Shown: positions 1 through 9,027, numbered from the stretch's first letter. The stretch is 64,000 nt of DNA from Pseudarthrobacter naphthalenicus (GCF_029076445.1 NZ_JARESG010000009.1:114614-178613); one strand, 5' to 3'. Translations and numbers: made by a program. Notes: generated by a model from the letters alone, not told the origin.

Positions 1-385
1 CCGAGCCATCCTCGACCAGACGGTAGTACGCCGCAGCGGTCAGGACCTTGGCCGTACTCGCTGCCTCGAACGGTTCCTCCACGCCGTACTGATGCAGCTG
101 GCCGCCAGCGGTATCCATCAGCGCCACCCCAACCTGGTACTGGCTGTTGGCGGCGATGATGGTTTCGATGGCGCTGCCGAGGCTGGCGTCAATGACGCCG
201 GCACCTGCCCCGGCATCAGCTCCGACCGAAGCCCGCATTGCCCGGCCCGGCGACGGCACCGCATGTGCCAGGGTGTAGACGCCGGCGATCAGGGCAACGG
301 CGAGGAACGCGGCGACGGCCAGGAGCAGGGAGCGGCGCCTGGCAGCCGGGGCGCCGCGGGGGCGCAGCTTGTGTGGATCGTGCAT
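1..385 (-). CDS. Serine hydrolase, class A beta-lactamase-like, partial at window edge
   Basis: Only the first 128 codons are in the window; the C-terminus lies beyond base 1. The protein starts with a basic cytoplasmic stretch, one hydrophobic segment (about residues 20-42, LLLAVAAFLAVALIAG core), then an Ala/Gly-rich linker. It then enters a fold typical of penicillin-binding/class A beta-lactamase enzymes. A STAK tetrad at residues 110-113 fits the SxxK catalytic motif, preceded by a segment ending in EPFEAAS. The family acts on peptidoglycan-type or beta-lactam substrates outside the membrane. A single N-terminal anchor and the early position of SxxK fit an envelope-located serine hydrolase. 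The remaining motifs (SDN, KTG) cannot be seen, so lactamase versus carboxypeptidase activity is undecided. The ATG at 385 is the only start preceding the membrane segment. Confidence 0.7.
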   Translation of the reverse strand, partial: MHDPHKLRPRGAPAARRRSLLLAVAAFLAVALIAGVYTLAHAVPSPGRAMRASVGADAGAGAGVIDASLGSAIETIIAANSQYQVGVALMDTAGGQLHQYGVEEPFEAASTAKVLTAAAYYRLVEDGS

Positions 386-457
386 GTGCCGATCCAAACA
401 GGGCAACCTATGCGGGAGCTAAGAAACACCTGTCAGGCGGTCATACCCCAAGAACGT

Positions 458-1285
458 TCAGACCCCCAGGAAGGAGATGGCTCCCTGTTTGAAGACCCGG
501 CTGGTAATGGCGTTGGTGTGGTTCCGGCCGGGCAGCACCAGCTGTTCGGTCATGGCGCCCGCCCGGAGGCCGAGTTCGGCAAGCTGGGCCATGGTGGCGG
601 CCCGCTCGTCCTTGTCGCCGGCCACCAGGAGCATGGGCATGTGGGGCACGGCTTCGGCCGGGTCGAAGGGTTCAGCCTTGATGGCCTCCACCAGGGAAAG
701 TAACGCGAAAATGTTGTTGCTGGGCAGGAGCATGGCCATCTTCAGCAGCCCGGCCGTGGATTCGTCCGCGATGGGCGTGCCGTCGGCCAGGTAGCGCTGC
801 GCCGCAATCAGGTCGAACGAGGCCAGGGGATCGGCGATGTTCGGTCCGCCCAGGACCATCCGATGAACCAGTTCCGGCTGCGTGGCGCCAAATTCCCAGG
901 CCAGCCGCGAGCCCAGCGAATAGCCCACGACGTCAACCCCGCTGGCGGGGTCACCTTCGTGCACGGGCCGCACACCGGCGTCGAACACTATCTGCAGCAG
1001 GTCCGCGCGGATCCGGCTCGGCGAGTAGGAATCCAGGTCCTCCGGGGCGCCGCTGCGGCCGTGGCCCGGCAGATCCACGGTAATCACGCGCCGGCCGGCG
1101 TCCCGGAAGGCCGCGATCCAGCCGGTGTCCTCCCAGTTCAGCTTGCTGGAGGAAGAAAACCCGTGGAGCAGCAGGACGGGCCGGAGCCCGGCATCGGCGT
1201 CCGGATCATGCACCTCAACGTAAAGCTGGGGGTCGGTGCCCTCCACGGTGTGCGAATGCATTTCGCCGGTGTGCCTGCCGCTCAT
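458..1285 (-). CDS. Alpha/beta-fold hydrolase
   Basis: A 275-residue alpha/beta hydrolase. An HGF oxyanion-hole motif (residues 41-43) is followed by a nucleophile elbow GYSLGS with Ser123, and a C-terminal GRNHTN supplies the catalytic His. A DLPGHGRSG segment is typical of the epoxide hydrolase/haloalkane dehalogenase/lactonase-like subgroup. No signal peptide is visible, so it is probably cytoplasmic. The start at 1285 is chosen because a GAGGA Shine-Dalgarno sits 8 nt upstream; the longer in-frame start at 1303 has none. The substrate cannot be read from sequence. It stands alone between the permease and the serine hydrolase, both on the same strand. Confidence 0.85.
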   Translation of the reverse strand: MSGRHTGEMHSHTVEGTDPQLYVEVHDPDADAGLRPVLLLHGFSSSSKLNWEDTGWIAAFRDAGRRVITVDLPGHGRSGAPEDLDSYSPSRIRADLLQIVFDAGVRPVHEGDPASGVDVVGYSLGSRLAWEFGATQPELVHRMVLGGPNIADPLASFDLIAAQRYLADGTPIADESTAGLLKMAMLLPSNNIFALLSLVEAIKAEPFDPAEAVPHMPMLLVAGDKDERAATMAQLAELGLRAGAMTEQLVLPGRNHTNAITSRVFKQGAISFLGV

Positions 1286-1413
1286 AATGTCAGTCCTCGT
1301 CAAATACGGCGCTCAGGCTGACCCGGCGCTTCGGTGCGTCATCCTCGCACCACTTTACCTGCCTGCGGAACGTGCTCTTCAACAGCGGATTTCCGCGTCA
1401 GCGCCCGCCCAAC

Positions 1414-2793
1414 CTACTCGGGCCGGCGGGCGCGGGCGGCAACCCGGGCACCCACCCAGCAGGCGGCGGCGAGGCAGGTGACCAGGGCGAAGGTGCTCAG
1501 CAGTTGGATCCGGCTGCTTTCGGCGCTGAACCCGACGGCGAAGATCACCGCGAGCAATACCAGACCAAGCACTGTCAGGCCCGGGAAGCCCTTCATGCGC
1601 AGGGGCAGCCGGGTCCCGTCCCGGTCGGCCCGGCGCCGCAGAATCAGCTGTGAGACCAGGGCCGTGCCCCAGACCACCAGGCAGGTGGATCCGACAAGCT
1701 GGAAGAGGGCCGGCAGGATCCGGTCCGGGATCAGCAACTCCAGGACTGTGGCGAAGAAGCCGAAGGCCACCGACACGCCCACCGCAATCACCGGCACGCT
1801 GGTGCCGTTGAGGCGGGCCAGGAAGCCGGGCGCCTCGCCGCGCTCCGCAAGCGAGTACACCATGCGGGAGGCGCCGTAGAGGTTCGCGTTCAGTGCGGAG
1901 AGAAGCGCGACGACGGCCACCAGGGTGATTGCCGTGCCCGCGCCGGGGATCCGGGCGGCGTCCAGCACGCCCGCGAAGGGGGATGCCAGCCCGCTTGAGG
2001 TGACCGGAAGGACGGCGGCAATAACAAAGACGGAGCCGATGTAGAAGATGAGGATGCGCCACAGGACGGTCCGCACCGCCCGGCCCACACTGTGCTCCGG
2101 ATCTTCGGTTTCCGCGGCCGCGACGGCCACGATTTCGGTTCCGCCGAAGGCGAAGATCACGACGAACAGCGCCGTCGCGATGCCGCCCAGCCCGGCAGGG
2201 GCAAAGTCGGAGGTGATGTTTGCCAGTCCCGGTGACGCGACGTCGGGGAGGATGCCCAGCAGGAGCGCTGCCCCGACGGCGAGGAACAGGACGATGGCGA
2301 GCACTTTGAGGATGGCGAACCAGAACTCGAATTCGCCGAAGTTCCGGACTCCCGTGAGGTTGATGGCGGTGAAGACCACCATAAAGATCAGCGCCAGGGC
2401 CCAGACCGGGATGACAGGCCAGACGGTAAAGAGCAGCCCTGCCGCACCGAGGGCCTCGGCGGCGATGACCACCACCAGCTGGAGCCACCACAGCCAGCCG
2501 ACGGTGGCGCCTGCCGTTTTGCCCAGGGCCTTTTCGGCGTAGACGGAAAACGCCCCGCTGCTGGGGTTTGCCGCCGCCATCTCGCCCAGGGCCCACATGA
2601 CCAGGATGATCAGGGTTCCAGCCACCAGATAGGACACCAGCACGGCGGGTCCGGCCGCATGGACGCCGGCCCCGGATCCCAGGAACAGCCCTGCGCCGAT
2701 GGCGCTGCCGAGGCCCATCATGGTGAGCTGCCGGGGTTTCATCGAGTGACCGAGGTGGGATACCGGCCGCGCTGCTGTGGACTTCGATGTCAT
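1414..2793 (-). CDS. APC-family amino acid permease
   Basis: A 459-residue polytopic membrane protein of the amino acid-polyamine-organocation family, close to the GABA/amino acid permease branch. TM1 carries the family signature GLGSAIGAGLFLGSG, where the unwound helix binds the substrate backbone. TM3 region SSGAFSVYAEKALG and TM6 FAFGGTEIVAVAAAE are also characteristic. About 12 hydrophobic segments are visible. It probably imports an amino acid with protons; the substrate is not resolved. ATG 2793 has an AAGAAGG Shine-Dalgarno immediately upstream, so the longer start at 2829 is rejected. It is divergent from nrtR, with which it shares a 190-bp intergenic region containing the candidate NrtR operator. 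Confidence 0.88.
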   Translation of the reverse strand: MTSKSTAARPVSHLGHSMKPRQLTMMGLGSAIGAGLFLGSGAGVHAAGPAVLVSYLVAGTLIILVMWALGEMAAANPSSGAFSVYAEKALGKTAGATVGWLWWLQLVVVIAAEALGAAGLLFTVWPVIPVWALALIFMVVFTAINLTGVRNFGEFEFWFAILKVLAIVLFLAVGAALLLGILPDVASPGLANITSDFAPAGLGGIATALFVVIFAFGGTEIVAVAAAETEDPEHSVGRAVRTVLWRILIFYIGSVFVIAAVLPVTSSGLASPFAGVLDAARIPGAGTAITLVAVVALLSALNANLYGASRMVYSLAERGEAPGFLARLNGTSVPVIAVGVSVAFGFFATVLELLIPDRILPALFQLVGSTCLVVWGTALVSQLILRRRADRDGTRLPLRMKGFPGLTVLGLVLLAVIFAVGFSAESSRIQLLSTFALVTCLAAACWVGARVAARARRPE

Positions 2794-2914
2794 GCGTGTA
2801 AACCTTCTTGGGGATAGGGGTCCCCTCAAAAAGGGACCTCTTGAACTTACCCCCTTGGCCCGCGGTCCGGCGAAACATTTGGAATCAGCGGAAAGTGGTC
2901 GTAAAATCAGTTCT

Positions 2915-2927
2915 AGTCAAAATGACT
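2915..2927. promoter_or_regulatory. Candidate NrtR operator (AGTCA-AAA-TGACT)
   Basis: A perfect 5+5 inverted repeat with a 3-nt spacer lies 58 bp upstream of the nrtR start. NrtR repressors bind short palindromes upstream of NAD-biosynthesis operons and release them on binding ADP-ribose. Its position suits autoregulation of nrtR-nadABC. The match to an actinobacterial NrtR consensus was not checked. Confidence 0.5.
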
Positions 2928-2984
2928 TTAACTCGATCACGGGCCGCCGGCCCGGTGCGCGCAGGAGACGGAGGGTGAGCCGGT

Positions 2985-3695
2985 ATGTACCTGAGTTCGG
3001 CCAACGTCTCCGAACGTGCCACGGCGGCCCCGCTGCTTGCCATCTCCACCGTCATCTTCGCCCTGCGCCCGAGCGAGTCCTCGGGCCGGCCCACGCTGTG
3101 GATTCCGCTGGTCCGCCGGATCCGTGAGCCGTACAAGGGTCTGTGGGCCCTCCCCGGCGGACCCCTGGCGCACAACGAATCGCTCCAGGATGCGGCGTCG
3201 CGGAACCTGCAGGAGACCACTGGCCTGGCCCCGAGCTACGTGGAGCAGCTCTACGCATTCGGCGGCCTGCACCGCTCGCCTTCTCAGCGCGTGGTGTCGA
3301 TCGTCTACTGGGCGTTGGTGCAGCCCACCGAAGCCGCCCTCGCCGACGAATCGGAGAACGTGAAGTGGTTCCGCGCGGACAAGGTAGGCGAGCTCGCGTT
3401 CGACCACAACGCCATTGTGGACTACGCGCTCCGGCGGCTGCGGAACAAGCTGGCCTACGGCTCGGTGGCCTACCACTTCCTGGGCGAATACTTCACCCTT
3501 GCCCAGGTTCGCGAAGTTTACGAAGCCGTCCTCGACACCCGGCTGGACCCGGCGAATTTCCGCCGCCAGCTCAAATCCACGCCGGAGATCGAAGAGACCG
3601 GCGAATACCTCCAGGGCGGCAAACACCGGCCGCCACGCCTCTACCGCTTCACCGGCCGCCCCGGCCTCGACCCCGATAACAGGAGCACACCATGA
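2985..3695 (+). CDS. nrtR: NrtR-type NAD metabolism regulator (Nudix + winged helix)
   Basis: A 236-residue protein with an N-terminal Nudix-like domain (about residues 15-150) and a C-terminal winged-helix domain (about 150-225; includes EYFTLAQVREVYEAVL and NFRRQLKS). This is the architecture of NrtR, the ADP-ribose-responsive repressor of NAD synthesis. The Nudix box is degenerate (GGPLAHNESLQDAASRNLQETTG; the usual REXXEE glutamates are largely missing). That fits NrtR proteins that sense ADP-ribose without hydrolysing it. It overlaps nadA by 4 nt (ATGA), so it heads the nad operon. Start 2985 has a GGAGGG Shine-Dalgarno 9 nt upstream. Length and context both fit the family. Confidence 0.88.
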   Translation: MYLSSANVSERATAAPLLAISTVIFALRPSESSGRPTLWIPLVRRIREPYKGLWALPGGPLAHNESLQDAASRNLQETTGLAPSYVEQLYAFGGLHRSPSQRVVSIVYWALVQPTEAALADESENVKWFRADKVGELAFDHNAIVDYALRRLRNKLAYGSVAYHFLGEYFTLAQVREVYEAVLDTRLDPANFRRQLKSTPEIEETGEYLQGGKHRPPRLYRFTGRPGLDPDNRSTP

Positions 3696-5035
3696 GCAGC
3701 GTCAACACAGCCATCCAGCTGATCACGCGCGAGCAGGCCGACGCCGCAGCAGGTGCCGCCCGCCGCACCGCCGCAGGCATAGGCACAGGTACAGCCACGG
3801 CTACCTGCAGCCCTGCCTTGGCCAAGGGCCCATGGGAATACGACCTTGCCGAGGCGCTCGCCGGTGCTCCGGCCTACGGCCCCGGTGCGTCCAGCGCGGA
3901 CGTTGCCCCCGCCGCAGCCCCCCGGCAGGGCCAACTGCCGGAGGAGTACAAACTGGCCAGTGACGCCGAGCTTGACGTCCGTATTCGCGCCGCCAAGGAA
4001 AAGCTCGGCGACCGTGCAGTGGTCCTGGGCCACTTCTACCAGCGCGACGAGGTCATCCAATACGCAGACTTCGTGGGTGACTCCTTCCAGCTCGCGAACG
4101 CCGCGCTCACCAGGCCCGACGCGGAGGCCATCATCTTCTGCGGCGTGCACTTCATGGCCGAGACTGCGGACATCCTTTCCACGCCGGAGCAGGCCGTCAT
4201 CCTCCCCAACCTCGCCGCCGGGTGTTCCATGGCGGACATGGCGGACACGGACTCCGTGGAGGAGTGCTGGGAACAGCTGGAGGAGATCTTCGGTACCGAG
4301 GCCGACGCCGAGGGGCGGGTTCCGGTCATTCCGGTCACCTACATGAATTCCTCCGCAGCCCTGAAGGCTTTCTGCGGCCGCAACGGCGGGATCGTCTGCA
4401 CCTCCTCCAACGCGAAGCTGGTTTTGGAATGGGCCTTCGAACGGGGTCAGCGGGTCCTGTTCTTCCCTGACCAGCACCTGGGCCGCAACACGGCCAAGGC
4501 CATGGGCGTGCCGCTGGAGCAGATGCCCATGTGGAACCCGCGCAAGGAACTCGGCGGCAACGACGAACAGGCCCTGCTGAACTCCCGCGTCATCCTGTGG
4601 CACGGCTTCTGCTCGGTCCACAAGCGCTTCAACGTGGGCCAGATCGAGAAGGCACGCGCAGAGTTCCCGGGCGTGAACGTGATTGTGCACCCCGAGTGCC
4701 CCATGGAGGTGGTGGACGCCGCCGATTCGGCCGGTTCCACCGACTTCATTAAGAAGGCCATCGCCGCGGCCACCGAACCCACCACGTTCGCGATCGGCAC
4801 GGAGATCAACATGGTCAACCGCCTCGCCGCCGAATATCCGCAGCACACCATTTTCTGCCTGGACCCCGTGATCTGCCCCTGCTCCACGATGTACCGGATC
4901 CACCCGGGCTACCTCGCCTGGGTGCTGGAGGAGTTCGTGGAAGGGCGAATCGTCAACCGCATCACCGTTGACGATGCCGTCCAGGACAACGCCAAAATTG
5001 CGCTCGAGCGTATGCTCGCCGCCCGCCCCCTGTAG
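3692..5035 (+). CDS. nadA: Quinolinate synthase A
   Basis: A 447-residue quinolinate synthase, which condenses iminoaspartate (from NadB) with dihydroxyacetone phosphate to quinolinate using a [4Fe-4S] cluster. Family segments are clear: VLGHFYQRDEV, FVGDSFQLA, FCGVHFMAETA, NLAAGCSMADM, SSNAKLV, HGFCSVH, HPECPMEVV and the C-terminal CLDPVICPCSTMYRI. The cluster cysteines lie among the Cys of the FCGVHF/AAGCSM, HPECP and CLDP motifs. An Ala/Thr-rich N-terminal extension of about 80 residues makes it longer than the short bacterial forms; this extension is not part of the catalytic fold. It overlaps nrtR by 4 nt and is followed by nadB after 35 nt. Confidence 0.97.
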   Translation: MSSVNTAIQLITREQADAAAGAARRTAAGIGTGTATATCSPALAKGPWEYDLAEALAGAPAYGPGASSADVAPAAAPRQGQLPEEYKLASDAELDVRIRAAKEKLGDRAVVLGHFYQRDEVIQYADFVGDSFQLANAALTRPDAEAIIFCGVHFMAETADILSTPEQAVILPNLAAGCSMADMADTDSVEECWEQLEEIFGTEADAEGRVPVIPVTYMNSSAALKAFCGRNGGIVCTSSNAKLVLEWAFERGQRVLFFPDQHLGRNTAKAMGVPLEQMPMWNPRKELGGNDEQALLNSRVILWHGFCSVHKRFNVGQIEKARAEFPGVNVIVHPECPMEVVDAADSAGSTDFIKKAIAAATEPTTFAIGTEINMVNRLAAEYPQHTIFCLDPVICPCSTMYRIHPGYLAWVLEEFVEGRIVNRITVDDAVQDNAKIALERMLAARPL

Positions 5036-5070
5036 TCCGCCGCATCACCGGAAACCGAATCGAGCCTGCC

Positions 5071-6906
5071 ATGACAGCAGAGAAACAGACCCCGCGGCCG
5101 CGCCCCCGGCGGCTGATCGTCGTGGGGAGCGGCATCGCCGGACTGTACGCCGCGCTGCTTGCCGCAGAGGCCGGCGCGGACGTGGTGCTCCTGACCAAGG
5201 CGGCGCTCGCGGACAGCAACACCTTTTACGCCCAGGGCGGCATCTCCGCCGTCCTGGACGAGCCGGCGCCCGGGGATACCGTGGCCGCGCACATCGCGGA
5301 CACGCTCAAGGCCGGGTCCGGCCACTGCAATGAAGCGGCCGTCCGCGTACTCTGCACCGAGGCCCGCTTCGACATTGCCGGGCTGCAGCGTTTCGGCGTG
5401 CGTTTTGACCTGGACGACGACGGCGACCCCGCGCTGGGCCTCGAAGCGGCCCATTCCGCGCCGCGCATCCTGCACGCCGGCGGTGACGCCACCGGGGCGC
5501 GCGTGGCCCGGGCGCTGATCCGCTCCGTCCTGGCGGCCGGGACCGCGGGGAGAATCCAGGTCATCGGGGGCGCGCAGGTGACGTCGCTGCTGCAGGGGGC
5601 GGGCCGTATGCGGGGAGCCAACTTCCTCCATGACGGGAAGGAACTGGCAGTCCATGGCGACGCCGTCCTCCTGGCCACCGGCGGAGCGGGCCGGCTGTTC
5701 GCCCAGACCACCAATCCCGCCGTGGCCACCGCCGACGGACTGGCGCTTGCCTGGCGTGCCGGGGCCGCCGTGGCGGACCTCGAGTTCTTTCAGTTCCACC
5801 CCACATGCATGGTCCCGCCCGCCGTCGGCGGAACGGACAGCCACGGAGCAGGAACCACCAGCGACCCCCTCCTGATCTCCGAAGCCGTCCGCGGCGAAGG
5901 CGCCATCCTGGTCGACGCCAACGGCGAACGGTTTATGCCCGCGTACCACCCCGACGCCGAACTCGCCCCGCGGGACGTAGTCTCCCGCAGCATCGCCCTG
6001 CACCTCGCCGCACTCGGCGACCCCAACGGCCACGTGTTCCTCGACGCGTGCGCCATCGAGGCCCGGCGCGGCGAAGGCTTCCTCGCGAGGCGCTTTCCCA
6101 CCCTCAGTGCCCGGACGCGCGAGGCCGGCATCGACTGGACCCGCGAGCCCGTGCCCGTGGCACCGGCCGCCCACTACTGGATGGGTGGAGTGGTCACCGA
6201 CCTCCACGGCCGGACCTCGGTACCCGGGCTGCTGGCTGCGGGCGAAGTTGCCTGCACCGGGGTTCAGGGCGCTAATAGGTTGGCCAGCAACTCTTTGCTT
6301 GAGGGACTTGTCTTTGGGCGCCGGGCGGTTGAGGGGTTCCTCAGTAACCTACCGCCGCGGGACACCGATGCTCCGCGTGCTGTCCCGGCCGCGGGCGGCC
6401 TCCCCTTGACGCACGCTTCCGCACCGCTGTCCGGCGACGTTGCGGGGGAAGCCCAGACAACAACGGCGCCTCCGAAACTTCCGGAACTGCCGGTGGTGTT
6501 CAATGATGCGTCAGCGTCCGGTCCTTGGCTGTTTGAGACTGTTCCGGCACCTGGGCCGGTTGAGACGTCGTTTGCGGCCGGGGAGTTTTCTCGTGGGGAC
6601 CTTCGGCGGCTGATGACTGCCCATGCCGGGGTGATCCGGGACGGGGCGTTGTTGCGGGAGGCGTCGGCTGTGCTGGGGGCCTGGGCTGCCGATGTTGTTC
6701 CTTTGCAGGCACCCGACTCGCTCGATGCCCGGGAGCATGAGGATGCCAATCTTTTGTTGGCCGCCCAGCTGTTGGTGCACGCGGCGCGGGAGCGGCGGGG
6801 GTCCCTCGGCGCACACTACCGCCGGGACAGCGGGACATCAGAGGCCGCCGTCGAACCTTTTGACCAGCGTTACACCATGAGCCGGAAAGCGAGCCTCGTC
6901 CAATGA
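5071..6906 (+). CDS. nadB: L-aspartate oxidase
   Basis: A 611-residue flavoprotein that oxidises L-aspartate to iminoaspartate, the first step of de novo NAD synthesis. An FAD-binding GSGIAGLYAAL motif lies near residue 16, then YAQGGISAVL, EFFQFHPTC and the MGGVVTDLHGRTSVPGLLAAGE active-site/FAD segments, as in the succinate dehydrogenase/fumarate reductase flavoprotein family. It is longer than typical NadB (about 530-540) because of a Pro/Ala-rich stretch around residues 440-515. Codons from roughly 6280 onward use noticeably more A/T at third positions than the upstream part. The stop overlaps nadC by 4 nt (ATGA). The helical C-terminal domain continues to the end (LGAHYRRD). Confidence 0.95.
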   Translation: MTAEKQTPRPRPRRLIVVGSGIAGLYAALLAAEAGADVVLLTKAALADSNTFYAQGGISAVLDEPAPGDTVAAHIADTLKAGSGHCNEAAVRVLCTEARFDIAGLQRFGVRFDLDDDGDPALGLEAAHSAPRILHAGGDATGARVARALIRSVLAAGTAGRIQVIGGAQVTSLLQGAGRMRGANFLHDGKELAVHGDAVLLATGGAGRLFAQTTNPAVATADGLALAWRAGAAVADLEFFQFHPTCMVPPAVGGTDSHGAGTTSDPLLISEAVRGEGAILVDANGERFMPAYHPDAELAPRDVVSRSIALHLAALGDPNGHVFLDACAIEARRGEGFLARRFPTLSARTREAGIDWTREPVPVAPAAHYWMGGVVTDLHGRTSVPGLLAAGEVACTGVQGANRLASNSLLEGLVFGRRAVEGFLSNLPPRDTDAPRAVPAAGGLPLTHASAPLSGDVAGEAQTTTAPPKLPELPVVFNDASASGPWLFETVPAPGPVETSFAAGEFSRGDLRRLMTAHAGVIRDGALLREASAVLGAWAADVVPLQAPDSLDAREHEDANLLLAAQLLVHAARERRGSLGAHYRRDSGTSEAAVEPFDQRYTMSRKASLVQ

Positions 6907-7775
6907 CCAGCCTGACCCTCCCCGCAGCACCCGTCCGGGACATCCTGGAACGGGCGTTTGCCGAGGACGCGCCCAGTGGCGACATCACCTCCCAGCTGCT
7001 GATCCCGGCCGAGGCCCGCGCCACCGCCGTGCTCAACGCCCGGGTCCCCGGCGTGTTCAGCGGCGGAACCGTGTTCCGCGACGCCATGCAGCTGGTTGAC
7101 CCGGACACGGACGTGGAGCTGCTGCTCGCGGACGGTGAAGCGTTCGACGCCGGCACGCACCTGGCGCGCGTCACCGGCCGCGCCCGCTCCGTCCTCCTCG
7201 CCGAACGCGTCGCGCTCAACCTGGTCCAGCGCATGAGCGCCATCGCCACCATGACGGCCGAGTTCGTGGAACGTGTGGGCGGAACCAAGGCGCGGATCAC
7301 GGACACCCGCAAGACCACCCCCGGACTGCGCGTCCTGGAACGGTATGCCGTGCGCTGCGGCGGGGGAGCGAACCACCGCTACAGCCTCTCCGACGCAGTC
7401 CTCGCCAAGGACAACCACCTCGCTGTCATGACCGGGGGAGACCCTGCCAAGCTGACCGGCCTGCTGGCCGCGGCCAAAGCCCAGCTGGGGCACACCACGC
7501 ACTTTGAGGTGGAGGTGGACAGCGCCGAGCAGATCGAACCGGTGCTGGCCGCCGGGGTGGACACCATCATGCTGGACAACTTCACCATCGATGAACTCCG
7601 GGCCGGAGTGAAGCAGGTGGACGGGAGAGCCATCGTGGAGGCCAGCGGCAACGTGAACCTGGGAACCGTCGCGGAGATAGCCGCCGCGGGTGTGGACGTC
7701 ATCTCCATCGGCGGCCTGACCCACAGCGTCGCCGCCCTGGACCTCGGCCTGGACGTCGAACTTAGGGCCGGCTGA
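6903..7775 (+). CDS. nadC: Nicotinate-nucleotide pyrophosphorylase (quinolinate phosphoribosyltransferase)
   Basis: A 290-residue QPRTase that converts quinolinate and PRPP to nicotinate mononucleotide, CO2 and PPi. Recognisable segments are EDAPSGDITSQ, ALNLVQRMSAIAT, RITDTRKTTPGLRVLE, YAVRCGGGANHR (Arg/His contacts for quinolinate and PRPP), EVEVDSAEQI, IMLDN, EASGNVNL and ISIGGLTHS. Length matches the family. It starts inside the nadB stop codon and is followed 7 nt later by the cysteine desulfurase, so the five genes form one transcription unit. Confidence 0.97.
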   Translation: MTSLTLPAAPVRDILERAFAEDAPSGDITSQLLIPAEARATAVLNARVPGVFSGGTVFRDAMQLVDPDTDVELLLADGEAFDAGTHLARVTGRARSVLLAERVALNLVQRMSAIATMTAEFVERVGGTKARITDTRKTTPGLRVLERYAVRCGGGANHRYSLSDAVLAKDNHLAVMTGGDPAKLTGLLAAAKAQLGHTTHFEVEVDSAEQIEPVLAAGVDTIMLDNFTIDELRAGVKQVDGRAIVEASGNVNLGTVAEIAAAGVDVISIGGLTHSVAALDLGLDVELRAG

Positions 7776-7782
7776 CCCGGCC

Positions 7783-8940
7783 ATGATCTTCCTCGACGCC
7801 GCCGCCACCACACCCGTCCGCCGTGAGGTACTGGACGCGATGTGGCCGTACCTGAGCGGCGAGTTCGGGAACCCTTCAAGCCACCACACCCTGGGCGAGG
7901 CCGCGGCCACGGCGCTCGCGGACGCCCGCGCTGCGGTGGCCAGGGTGCTCGGCTGCCGCCCCGGCGAGGTCACCTTCACCTCCGGCGGCACGGAAGCGGA
8001 CAACCTGGCCGTCAAGGGGATCGCACTCGCCCGGCAGGCTGCGGATTCCACGCTCAACCGGGTGGCGATCAGCGCCGTCGAACATCCCGCCGTGGAGGAG
8101 TCGGCGCGGTACCTGGAACGGTTCCACGGCTTCACCGTGGACGTGGTTCCGGTGGACGGCACCGGGCTGGTGACGCCCCGGGCGCTCGCAGCCGTGCTCC
8201 GGCCGGAGACTGCGCTGGTCAGCATCATGTATGCCAACAACGAGGTAGGTACCGTCCAGCCGGTTGCGGAACTGGCTGACCTGGCGCGCGCCCAGGGCAT
8301 TCCCTTCCACACCGACGCCGTCCAGGCCGCTGGCTGGCTGCCCTTGGATGTCAAGGCGCTCGGTGTGGACGCCCTCAGCATTTCCGGCCACAAACTGGGG
8401 GCCCCGAAGGGCTGCGGCGTCCTGTACGTCCGCGGCCGGACCCGGATCGAGCCGCTGCTCCACGGCGGCGGCCAGGAACGCGGCCGGCGGTCCGGGACGG
8501 AGAACGTGGCCGGTGCCGTTGGCCTGGCCACAGCGCTGACCCTGGCACAGTCCGCCCAGCGGCAAACCGCACAGCACGTGGCAGCGCTGCGGGACGTTTT
8601 CATCCGGGATGTCCTCAGCTCCGTTCCCGGAGCTGTCCTCACCGGGCACCCCACGGAGCGGTTGCCGTCGGTGGCCTCGTTCTGTTTCCCTGGGACCAGC
8701 GGCGAATCGGTGCTGCTGGAACTGGAGCGGCAGGGCGTGGTGTGTTCCAGCGGCTCAGCGTGTGCGGCGGGTTCGGATGCGCCTTCACCGGTCCTGATCG
8801 CAATGGGCTACGAGCCGGAGGTGGCGCAGACGGCGGTGCGGTTCAGCTTCACGGCCTCGGTGACCGCCGAGGAACTGGCAGCCGCCGCCGACGCCGTGGG
8901 TGCCGCCGTCGGAAGCGTCCGGACCCTCGGCCGCCGTTAA
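7783..8940 (+). CDS. Cysteine desulfurase (NifS/IscS class), nad-operon linked
   Basis: A 385-residue PLP enzyme of aminotransferase class V that removes sulfur from cysteine for Fe-S assembly. Motifs: YLDAAATT-like N-terminus (FLDAAATTPV), TSGGTEADN, AVEHPAV, ANNEVGTVQP, HTDAVQAAG, the PLP lysine in SISGHKLGAPKG, HGGGQERGRRSGTEN, and the catalytic Cys in SSGSACAAGS. The short loop around that Cys is IscS/NifS-like rather than SufS-like. Being the last gene of the nad operon suggests it builds or repairs the [4Fe-4S] cluster of NadA, the role assigned to NadS/NifS homologues in similar operons. That assignment is from context. Confidence 0.92.
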   Translation: MIFLDAAATTPVRREVLDAMWPYLSGEFGNPSSHHTLGEAAATALADARAAVARVLGCRPGEVTFTSGGTEADNLAVKGIALARQAADSTLNRVAISAVEHPAVEESARYLERFHGFTVDVVPVDGTGLVTPRALAAVLRPETALVSIMYANNEVGTVQPVAELADLARAQGIPFHTDAVQAAGWLPLDVKALGVDALSISGHKLGAPKGCGVLYVRGRTRIEPLLHGGGQERGRRSGTENVAGAVGLATALTLAQSAQRQTAQHVAALRDVFIRDVLSSVPGAVLTGHPTERLPSVASFCFPGTSGESVLLELERQGVVCSSGSACAAGSDAPSPVLIAMGYEPEVAQTAVRFSFTASVTAEELAAAADAVGAAVGSVRTLGRR

Positions 8941-8950
8941 TCTCCCGCCT

Positions 8951-9018
8951 TCCCAACTAGGTAGCGCTATCTGACGTTTTGGGCCCTCAAAACGACAGAT
9001 AGCGCTACCTAGTTGGGA
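8951..9018. repeat. Palindromic intergenic repeat, copy 1
   Basis: A near-perfect inverted repeat: 31-nt arms (8951-8981 and 8988-9018) with one mismatch and a 6-nt loop GGCCCT. The outer arm begins CCAACTAGGTAGC and the inner arm ends CGTTTTG. Essentially the same element occurs at 29071-29136 with a different middle segment. Here it sits between the end of the nad operon and the convergent gtrA, so it may also terminate transcription in both directions, although no long T-run follows. Confidence 0.85.
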
Positions 9019-9027
9019 GAGGGAGGG

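Noticed and set aside
1379..2878. Overlapping 499-codon frame opposite in phase to the APC permease
   Set aside because: Arg/Gly/Pro-rich composition typical of an out-of-frame reading of high-GC DNA; the permease frame has clear membrane helices and motifs.
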